Source of the DNA: Bacillota bacterium
Lineage (GTDB): Bacteria; Bacillota; Clostridia; Oscillospirales; Ethanoligenentaceae
Length of the DNA stretch: 57,140 bases
Assembly: GCA_023391835.1 (NCBI GenBank)
Contig: JAEWAE010000020.1
Coordinates: forward strand, 1 to 57,140
Direction: 5' to 3'
Positions 1-5,755 of the stretch are shown here, one piece after another. Under the pieces are notes generated by a model, which was not told where the DNA came from, ran no database searches, and saw nothing but the letters and a program-made list of their open reading frames with translations. The position numbers were made by a program, and so were the translations under genes. Numbering within the stretch: the first letter of the stretch is position 1; each line of letters starts with the position of its first letter.

Positions 1-42
1 TATGGGCCCGGCGGCATGGCCGGAAAAAATGTGCACAAAAAC

Positions 43-80
43 CCGCCGGGCGGCGAAAAAACGCAGCCCGGCGGCTTTTA
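43..80 (-). terminator. Intrinsic terminator, possibly bidirectional
   Basis: A perfect 9-bp inverted repeat (CCGCCGGGC at 43-51, GCCCGGCGG at 66-74) has a 14-nt loop. On the minus strand the stem is followed by GTTTTTGTG, and on the plus strand by CTTTTAT. It lies just past the end of the small Cys-rich gene and most likely ends that transcript. Nothing is recognised in bases 1-42. Confidence 0.6.
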
Positions 81-93
81 TCGGCGGTGCCGG

Positions 94-348
94 TCAGGCC
101 CGGCTGTTGGCCGCCTTCAGATGCGCACTGGCGTACGCATATTTCCAGTTCTCGCCGTCCATTTCCTCGGCACGGCAGGTTTCTTTCTGCCGGCTGAGAT
201 ATACGGCATAGGAAACACCCGCGCAGGGATATTCCATTTCCAGCGTTTCGGGCTCCTTGGCAAACACCACGCCCGTGAACTGGCACATGCCGCATTTGCC
301 TGCGCAGTCGAGCTTCTTATAGTAATCACAGAGTTCGCAGTTGAGCAT
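94..348 (-). CDS. Small Cys-rich protein of unknown function
   Basis: This 84-residue protein has no family I can name. Its N-terminal third holds five cysteines (NCELC, DCAGKCGMC), a spacing that suggests a bound metal or Fe-S centre; two more Cys follow (YPCAG, ETC). The tail is Ala/Ser-rich and there is no signal peptide or membrane segment. I chose the ATG at 348 because it follows AAAAGG by 9 nt and because a good promoter (401-429) has its -10 overlapping the more upstream ATG at 402, which would leave that ATG outside the transcript. Starts at 354 or 357 are also possible. The gene lies downstream of the amidase in the same direction, with a 157-bp gap carrying its own promoter. Confidence 0.6.
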   Translation of the reverse strand: MLNCELCDYYKKLDCAGKCGMCQFTGVVFAKEPETLEMEYPCAGVSYAVYLSRQKETCRAEEMDGENWKYAYASAHLKAANSRA

Positions 349-400
349 ACCCATCATCCTTTTCCGGTCACTCGTGAGGCCATTTCTTTTGTTCATTTGC

Positions 401-429
401 ATTGTACTGCCTTTGTACCGGAAGAGCAA
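401..429 (-). promoter_or_regulatory. Sigma-A type promoter of the Cys-rich gene
   Basis: On the minus strand TTGCTC (424-429) and TACAAT (401-406) are separated by exactly 17 bp. The -10 runs into an ATG, which argues for a start codon further downstream. Confidence 0.5.
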
Positions 430-505
430 CAAAACATTTTGGCCGTAAAACGGGATAATGGACGCTTCTATTGTTAATATGGTTTATTTGCAAAGCCACG
501 CCGGG

Positions 506-1411
506 TCAGCCGCTGCCGGCAGCCAGATAGCGGCAAATGCCGTCGGCCAGCCCCTGCGCCATTTTCTGCCGGTACGCATCGGTCTGCATGAGCGCGTCCT
601 CGTCGGGGTTTGAGAGGAAGCCCATTTCCACCAGCACCATCGGCCGGGTGCACCAGTTGAAGCCGGTCATGTCGCTGCGCTCGGAAAAGCCACGGTTTTT
701 CGCGCCGGTGGCGGCGATATAGCTGTCGAGCAGATAGCCGCCCGCCCGGCGGCTTTCGCGCAGCAGCGCCGCGTCGCGGATGAACTGCCCGCCCGGGATG
801 AGCATGGTCGCCCCGTGGACGGAGGCGGAATCCGTGCTGTCGGCATGCAGCCGCACGAAAAGGTCGGCATGGCAGTCGTTGGCCATCTGGGCCCGCTGGA
901 TATTGCCGATATTGCCGCCGTTGTCGGTGCGGGTCATCACCACGGTCACGCCCCGGGCCTGCAGCAGCCCGCGCAGCTTCAGGGCGACCGCCAGATTCAG
1001 CCCATACTCCGGTACGCCGGTCTTCACGCCCGTGGCGCCGCCGGGATTTTTGATCTTCATCACGTCCGACCCCGGCGCCTCGGCCTCGCGGGTCAGATCC
1101 ACCTTCTGCTGGTGGCCGGGGTCGACGCATATCACCTTGCCGGCCAGCGTGCCCGACGGGACGGAGGAATCGGTCGCCGGGGCCGGCGAAGCAGCCGCCG
1201 CGGAAGCAGCCTGGGACGCGGCGGAAACGGACGCCGGTGCGGAAGACAACACAGATGCTGCGGATGTTTCCGAGGAGACGGCGGAAGCGGCGCCGGCAGA
1301 TGAAGAAGCACCGGGCGCATGGCCCGCCCCCGTGCCGCAGGCGCCGAGTATAAGCGCCAGCGTCAGCCCGGTCAGCAACGCCCGCAGGCACAGACGGTTT
1401 GAATGATCCAA
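506..1411 (-). CDS. N-acetylmuramoyl-L-alanine amidase, lipoprotein
   Basis: This 301-residue Amidase_3 family zinc enzyme cleaves the bond between MurNAc and the stem peptide of peptidoglycan outside the cell. A TTG start is chosen because AAGGAGG lies 8 nt upstream and the protein then begins with a lipoprotein signal peptide whose lipobox LGAC puts the acylated Cys at residue 25. An Ala/Ser-rich spacer (about residues 30-90) follows, then the catalytic domain. Visible zinc ligands are His in DPGHQ, Glu in EYGLNLA and His in RLHAD; the catalytic Glu is in VEMGFLSN. No SLH, SPOR or LysM repeats are seen, so the lipid anchor is the only targeting element. A longer ATG-started frame from 1576 would bury the signal peptide and is less likely. 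Confidence 0.88.
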   Translation of the reverse strand: MDHSNRLCLRALLTGLTLALILGACGTGAGHAPGASSSAGAASAVSSETSAASVLSSAPASVSAASQAASAAAASPAPATDSSVPSGTLAGKVICVDPGHQQKVDLTREAEAPGSDVMKIKNPGGATGVKTGVPEYGLNLAVALKLRGLLQARGVTVVMTRTDNGGNIGNIQRAQMANDCHADLFVRLHADSTDSASVHGATMLIPGGQFIRDAALLRESRRAGGYLLDSYIAATGAKNRGFSERSDMTGFNWCTRPMVLVEMGFLSNPDEDALMQTDAYRQKMAQGLADGICRYLAAGSG

Positions 1412-1613
1412 CGGGCAGCCCTCCTTGCGGCGGCGGCAGCCGCCTGTTTGCATTACAAGGGAATAGCCGGCGGATTTTCCGCTTTGGCGGAAACACCCTT
1501 GCATCCGGCCGCATTTCCCGCCATAATAAAGAAAAACGGTATGCAAACGGAAACGGGATGTTTCAAAAAGAATCAAGATTCATTTGCGACAGCCCTATGA
1601 GGAGGTTCTTAAA

Positions 1614-2396
1614 ATGCACGATGTCAAAACCGGTGCGGATATCCGCTATCTTTTCCACAGCGGGTTTGCGGTGGAAACGCCGCGCCACCTGCTTATTTTC
1701 GATTACTGGCGCGACGAGCCCGACTCCGGCGGCCGGGGGCTCGCCGCCGGGGTCGTGGAACCGGCGGAGATTGCGGACCGGGACGTTGTGGTGTGTGTCT
1801 CCCACCGCCACTCCGACCACTATAACCCGGTGATCTTCACCTGGCGTAGCAGGGTGCCGAAGATCCGCTATGTGCTGCCGCCGGACGTGCGCCCGCCCGA
1901 GGGCGTGCCGGGTGTGCTCGCCACCCGGGCCGGGGAATCGTACGACGGCGGCGATTTCACGGTGCGCACGCTGCGTTCCACCGACGAAGGGGTCGCCTAC
2001 GCGATGGAAATCGACGGGCTGCGCATTTTCTACGCGGGCGACCTCAACTGGTGGCACTGGGAAGGCGAGCCCGACGCGGACAACCGCCGCATGGGCGAAG
2101 ATTTCCGGCGGGAAATCGACCGGCTGGAGGGGCAATCTTTCGACCTGGCGTTTTTCCCCCTCGACCCCCGGCTGGAAACCCAATACGCCTGGGGGTTCGA
2201 CTATTTCATGCGCCACACCCGCACGGCCATGGTTTTCCCCATGCATTTATGGGAAAAATACGACACCTGCGGCCGGCTGCTTCGGGATGAAATCTCCGCC
2301 CCCTACCGCAGCCGGGTGCAGACCGTGACCCACAGGGGTCAGCTTTTCCACTACGAGCCGGCAAACGGTGGAAACGGAGTGCCGCAAAAGGACTGA
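1614..2396 (+). CDS. Metallo-beta-lactamase-fold hydrolase (UlaG-like)
   Basis: This 260-residue cytoplasmic protein has the MBL-fold signature HxHxDH (His64, His66, Asp68, His69 in SHRHSDHYNP), a metal-binding Asp in FYAGDLNWWH and a late His in FPMHLWEKY. The fold binds one or two metal ions and hydrolyses phosphodiesters, lactones or thioesters; the substrate here cannot be told. The pattern resembles UlaG-type members that lack an extra domain. The start at 1614 has GAGGAGG 8 nt upstream. The gene runs alone, divergent from the amidase and convergent with the glyoxalase gene. Confidence 0.75.
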   Translation: MHDVKTGADIRYLFHSGFAVETPRHLLIFDYWRDEPDSGGRGLAAGVVEPAEIADRDVVVCVSHRHSDHYNPVIFTWRSRVPKIRYVLPPDVRPPEGVPGVLATRAGESYDGGDFTVRTLRSTDEGVAYAMEIDGLRIFYAGDLNWWHWEGEPDADNRRMGEDFRREIDRLEGQSFDLAFFPLDPRLETQYAWGFDYFMRHTRTAMVFPMHLWEKYDTCGRLLRDEISAPYRSRVQTVTHRGQLFHYEPANGGNGVPQKD

Positions 2397-2411
2397 CGCC
2401 TTTGCAGACAC

Positions 2412-2440
2412 TCGCAAAAAGCCCTCTCGGGCATTTCCCG
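2412..2440 (-). terminator. Intrinsic terminator after the glyoxalase gene
   Basis: Read on the minus strand, GCCCGAGAGGGC forms a compact stem-loop followed by TTTTTGCG. Pairing can be extended through CGGG upstream with a bulge. It lies 9 bp past the stop codon of the glyoxalase gene. Confidence 0.55.
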
Positions 2441-2448
2441 AACGGCTC

Positions 2449-2811
2449 TCAGTCGAGGATTTCGAGCCAGTAGCCGTCCGGATCCTCGATAAAGTAAAGA
2501 TCCATGGCGCGGTTCTCAAAGCAGATGCAGCCCATGCGTGCGTGCAGCTCGTGGGCTGCTTTTTTATCCGGCACGCGAAAGGCGATATGCGACTCGTTTT
2601 CGCCCAGGTCGTAGGGGCCTTTATGGTCGCGCAGCCAAGTCAGCTCCAGGCGGAAATCCGTCTGCCCGTCACCGAGATAGACCAGCTCGAAGCTGCCGTC
2701 CGGCGCCTTTTTACGGCTCACTTGTGTAAGACCCAGCGCCTCTTTGTAAAACGCGATACTGCGGCCGGGGTCGGCGACGTTGATATTGCAGTGTAAAAAG
2801 CGGGATTGCAT
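2449..2811 (-). CDS. Glyoxalase I-like VOC protein (lactoylglutathione lyase family)
   Basis: This 120-residue single-domain vicinal oxygen chelate protein matches glyoxalase I in length and layout. The four expected metal ligands are present as His7, Glu56, His75 and Glu117 (WLEILD). Glyoxalase I isomerises the hemithioacetal of methylglyoxal and a thiol; many Firmicutes lack glutathione, so the thiol cofactor is uncertain. AAGGAGG sits 7 nt before the ATG. The gene follows msrAB by 29 bp on the same strand with no terminator between, so the two are probably one stress-repair operon. Confidence 0.8.
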   Translation of the reverse strand: MQSRFLHCNINVADPGRSIAFYKEALGLTQVSRKKAPDGSFELVYLGDGQTDFRLELTWLRDHKGPYDLGENESHIAFRVPDKKAAHELHARMGCICFENRAMDLYFIEDPDGYWLEILD

Positions 2812-2840
2812 ACAGGTTCCTCCTTGTCATAGGCGCCGGT

Positions 2841-3788
2841 TTATTTCACCAGCCCCACATAGCGGCCGTAGCCGGCCCTCTCCATTTCTTCCAGCGGGAT
2901 AAATCGCAGGGCGGCGCTGTTGATGCAGTAGCGCAGTCCGCCCCGGTCGGCGGGGCCGTCGGGGAACACATGGCCCAGATGGGCGCCGCTGCCCGCGCCG
3001 CGCACCTCGGTGCGGCACATGCCGTGGCTGTCGTCCGCGTGCTCGGTGACGGCAGCGGGGTCGATGGGCCGGGTGAAGCTGGGCCAGCCGCATCCGGAGT
3101 CGAACTGGTCGCCCGACACGAAAAGCGGCTCGCCGCTGATGCCGTCCACATAGATGCCCTTTTGCCGATTATCCCAATAGGCGTTGCGAAACGGCGGCTC
3201 CGTGCCACTTTGCTGCGTGACGGCAAACTGCTCGTCGGTGAGCAGCCGGCGCAGCTCCTCTTCCGTGGGCCGGGCGGGGGGCGGGGCCTCCCGCAGGCGG
3301 GCGAGATTCACATGGCAGTAGCCGCCGGGGTTTTTGTCGAGGTATTCCTGGTGATAGTCCTCCGCCGGCCAGTAGCCCGCCAGCGGACACACTTCCACGG
3401 CGATGGGGCGGCTGTAATCCGTCTGACGGGCCCGGATATACCGCCGGGCGGTTTCGCCGTCCCGCGGGTCGCGGTAATAGATGCCGGTGCGGTACTGGGT
3501 GCCGCTGTCACCGCCCTGATGGTTGACGGCGGTGGGGTCGATGACGCGGAAAAGATGCCCGCAAAGCGCCCACAGGGTCAGCACCCCGGGGTCATACACG
3601 ATGTGCACCGTCTCGGCGTGACCGGTCCGTTTGAGTTCCTCATAGGCAGGCGCCTCAGTGTGCCCGTTGGCATACCCCACGTCGGTGGCCGTCACGCCGT
3701 TCACGCGGGAAAAATAGGCCTGGGTCCCCCAGAAACAGCCACCTGCCAGCCAGATTTCCGCGCCGGGGCCGGTTTGTTTTTCCGTCAT
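2841..3788 (-). CDS. msrAB: Bifunctional peptide methionine sulfoxide reductase MsrA/MsrB
   Basis: This 315-residue cytoplasmic fusion repairs both S- and R-methionine sulfoxide in proteins. The MsrA half carries the catalytic Cys18 in GGCFWG and the YHQEYLDKNPGGYC segment. The MsrB half begins near residue 195, contains GDQFDSGCGWPSF, and has its catalytic Cys in RYCINSAALRF (about residue 288). The CxxC zinc pairs found in some MsrB proteins are absent. AAAGG precedes the ATG by about 10 nt. It leads an operon with the glyoxalase gene, consistent with oxidative and carbonyl damage repair in an anaerobe. Confidence 0.93.
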   Translation of the reverse strand: MTEKQTGPGAEIWLAGGCFWGTQAYFSRVNGVTATDVGYANGHTEAPAYEELKRTGHAETVHIVYDPGVLTLWALCGHLFRVIDPTAVNHQGGDSGTQYRTGIYYRDPRDGETARRYIRARQTDYSRPIAVEVCPLAGYWPAEDYHQEYLDKNPGGYCHVNLARLREAPPPARPTEEELRRLLTDEQFAVTQQSGTEPPFRNAYWDNRQKGIYVDGISGEPLFVSGDQFDSGCGWPSFTRPIDPAAVTEHADDSHGMCRTEVRGAGSGAHLGHVFPDGPADRGGLRYCINSAALRFIPLEEMERAGYGRYVGLVK

Positions 3789-3842
3789 TGGTCTGCCGCC
3801 TTTCTGCGCCCCCGCTCCGCGGCGGGGGAAACTTCCGTTTTC

Positions 3843-3871
3843 ATTGTATCACCTCCGGCGCGGGGGCACAA
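3843..3871 (-). promoter_or_regulatory. Promoter of the msrAB-glyoxalase operon
   Basis: On the minus strand TTGTGC (3866-3871) and TACAAT (3843-3848) are 17 bp apart. The short 5' leader holds a GC-rich hairpin (CCCCCGC/GCGGGGG) between promoter and ribosome site. Confidence 0.55.
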
Positions 3872-3933
3872 TACGGCACCTGGAGGCTTCTCTTATATTG
3901 CCGCGTTTGCGCGTGCGTATGACATTTTTCACC

Positions 3934-3962
3934 TTGCCATTTGCCCCCGGGCGTGCTACACT
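3934..3962 (+). promoter_or_regulatory. Promoter of the structured leader and 61-residue protein
   Basis: TTGCCA (3934-3939), a 17-bp spacer and TACACT (3957-3962) predict a transcript start near 3969, which leaves an untranslated leader of about 200 nt before the small gene at 4173. Confidence 0.55.
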
Positions 3963-3983
3963 CGTAGAGCCTATCCATCATAA

Positions 3984-4120
3984 GGGGGCGCGGAAACAAC
4001 GGGCCGATTTCCCGCCGGGCAAGGCGGATATTCCGGCCCTTGACCGCGCTGGAATGCGAAAAATCAGCCGCCGGGTCGGCAACTCTTTATTTTGCGGGCA
4101 GGCTCTGAGTCTGCGCCCCC
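3984..4120 (+). ncRNA. Structured 5' leader RNA of unrecognised class
   Basis: The 384-base stretch without a gene (3789-4172) contains a predicted promoter and then this segment. An 8-bp closing stem (GGGGGCGC at 3984-3991 with GCGCCCCC at 4113-4120) encloses two arms. Arm 1 is a rod: CCGCC/GGCGG at 4012-4016/4023-4027, GGGCCG/CGGCCC at 4001-4006/4034-4039, and GCGCGG/CCGCGC at 3988-3993/4044-4049, the last competing with the closing stem. Arm 2 pairs GCGAAA (4056-4061) with TTTTGC (4090-4095) around a GCCG/CGGC hairpin. I see no match to TPP, SAM, cobalamin, fluoride or preQ1 signatures. It could be a cis-regulator or a processed small RNA. Confidence 0.4.
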
Positions 4121-4172
4121 AAGGGTGGCACATATGCCCGCGTGTCGGGCAGCGGAAAGGAACGGACGACAT

Positions 4173-4358
4173 ATGGAAACGGAAGAACAAAAGCCGGTAT
4201 CGTGGGAAGCCTTCGTGCAGGGCGATGTGGTCAACTTTTTTAACGATCACCAGATCGAAAAGCTGACCGTCGACGACGGCAACGGCAACAAGGCCAAGCT
4301 CAGCCGTCTGAAAGACTGCGGCATCAAAATCGAAAGCTCTTCCACCACCACCATCTGA
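4173..4358 (+). CDS. Conserved-looking 61-residue protein, function unknown
   Basis: This small acidic, soluble protein has no membrane segment. It starts MET-EEQK and has a central part rich in Asn/Asp (NFFNDHQIEKL, DDGNGNKAKL) and a Ser/Thr-rich end (ESSSTTTI). I do not recognise a family. The compact, non-repetitive composition, the AAGGA ribosome site 11 nt before the ATG, a promoter and structured leader upstream, and a strong terminator directly downstream all support a real, independently transcribed gene. The single Cys is near residue 50. Confidence 0.65.
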   Translation: METEEQKPVSWEAFVQGDVVNFFNDHQIEKLTVDDGNGNKAKLSRLKDCGIKIESSSTTTI

Positions 4359-4367
4359 CGCTTCGCC

Positions 4368-4403
4368 AAAAGGCGGCCGCTCCCGAGGGGACGGCCGCCT
4401 TTT
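4368..4403 (+). terminator. Strong intrinsic terminator
   Basis: A perfect 12-bp inverted repeat (AAAAGGCGGCCG / CGGCCGCCTTTT, 4368-4379 and 4392-4403) with a 12-nt loop ends the 61-residue protein transcript just upstream of the dinB promoter. Confidence 0.85.
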
Positions 4404-4422
4404 GCAAACCCCGGGCCCGATA

Positions 4423-4474
4423 TTGCACACCGGGCCGGGGCATGCTATGATAGAGTAAATACGAACGACGTTCG
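4423..4474 (+). promoter_or_regulatory. dinB promoter with LexA-like operator
   Basis: TTGCAC (4423-4428), a 17-bp spacer and TATGAT (4446-4451) form the promoter. Just past the expected start point lies CGAACGACGTTCG (4462-4474), a perfect 6-1-6 palindrome. The Firmicute LexA box is CGAAC-N4-GTTCG; here the spacing is N3, so LexA binding is plausible but not certain. Position and downstream gene fit SOS control. Confidence 0.5.
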
Positions 4475-4522
4475 CACTTTGAGCATCCGGCCGCGTGCCC
4501 GCGGCGGGAAGGAGGGACCGGT

Positions 4523-5755
4523 ATGGGCGAGCGCACCATCCTGCACGCCGATCTCAACGCCTTTTATGCCAGCGTGGAGTGCCTGGACCGGCCGGAGCTG
4601 CGCCGGGTGCCCATGGCCGTGGCGGGCGACGAGGCGCAGCGCCACGGTATCATCCTCGCCAAAAACGATCTGGCCCGGGCCTGCGGGGTGCAGACCGCCG
4701 AGCCCATCTGGCGCGCCCGGGAAAAATGCCCCGCCCTCGTCACCGTGCCACCCCGGCACGGGGTCTATCAGCGCTATTCGCTGCTGGTGCGGGGCATCTA
4801 TCAGCGCTATACCGACCGGGTGGAAAGTTTCGGCCCCGACGAGGCGTGGCTCGACGTCACCGGCCAGCCGGAGGAGGGGCGGGCCTTCGCCGATTTCCTG
4901 CGCGGGACGGTAAAAGCCGAAACGGGTCTGACCGTTTCGGTGGGCGTGTCGTGGAATAAAATATTCGCCAAGCTCGCCTCCGACCTTAAAAAGCCCGACG
5001 CCACCACCGTCATCGACCGGGGCAATTACCGCGCCGTCGTCTGGCCGCTGCCGGCCCAGGCGCTGCTCTTTGTGGGCCGGGCCACCGCCCGCACGTTGCT
5101 GCGCTACGGCATCCGCACCATCGGGGATATTGCGGCGGCCGACCCGGAAAAACTCCGCCGCGTCCTAGGCCGTCACGGGCGGGAGCTGTGGGTCTATGCC
5201 ACGGGGCGGGAGGATTCCCCCGTCGCCCGGTACGCCGACCCGGAGCAGATCAAGTCGGTGGGCAACAGCGTCACCCTGCCCCGGGATGTGGAAAGTCTGG
5301 CCGAAGCCGGCCGGATCGTGCTGGAGCTGGCCGAAACGGTGGCCGCCCGACTGCGGGCCCGGGGGCTGCGGTGCCGCACGGTGCAGGTCACGATGAAAGA
5401 CTGCCGTTTCCACACCGAGGAGCGGCAGGCCCCCGTGGAGCCGGCCGCCTGCACCACCGACGCCATTGCCGCCAAGGCCATGGAGCTGCTGGCCAAAAAC
5501 TGCGACTTCCGGCCCCCGCTGCGGCTCATCGGCGTGCGGGCCTGCGACCTGACCGACGCCGCCGAGGGGGAGCAGTTGACTTTCCGCGACCTGGACGGCC
5601 GCCGCGAGCGCATGGAGCAGCTTGAGCGCAGCATCGACACGCTGCGCAGCCGCTTCGGGCCGGACGCGGTCAGGCGGGCCGTCTTTCTGCCCGACTCCCG
5701 GCGGGGAAAACCGGGGGAGCCCGCCCCGGGCGAAGCGAAAAAGCCGGACGCTTAA
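4523..5755 (+). CDS. dinB: DNA polymerase IV (Y-family, DinB)
   Basis: This 410-residue translesion polymerase copies damaged DNA without proofreading. The N-terminal palm/finger motif HADLNAFYASVE supplies Asp10, and the second catalytic pair is Asp106-Glu107 in SFGPDEAWLD. The helix-hairpin-helix region follows (RTIGDIAAADPEKLRRVLG), then the little-finger domain (about residues 240-360) and a charged tail. A canonical beta-clamp peptide is not obvious at the very C-terminus. GGAGG is 7 nt upstream of the ATG. The stop codon overlaps that of the convergent corrinoid activase gene by 4 nt. Confidence 0.93.
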   Translation: MGERTILHADLNAFYASVECLDRPELRRVPMAVAGDEAQRHGIILAKNDLARACGVQTAEPIWRAREKCPALVTVPPRHGVYQRYSLLVRGIYQRYTDRVESFGPDEAWLDVTGQPEEGRAFADFLRGTVKAETGLTVSVGVSWNKIFAKLASDLKKPDATTVIDRGNYRAVVWPLPAQALLFVGRATARTLLRYGIRTIGDIAAADPEKLRRVLGRHGRELWVYATGREDSPVARYADPEQIKSVGNSVTLPRDVESLAEAGRIVLELAETVAARLRARGLRCRTVQVTMKDCRFHTEERQAPVEPAACTTDAIAAKAMELLAKNCDFRPPLRLIGVRACDLTDAAEGEQLTFRDLDGRRERMEQLERSIDTLRSRFGPDAVRRAVFLPDSRRGKPGEPAPGEAKKPDA

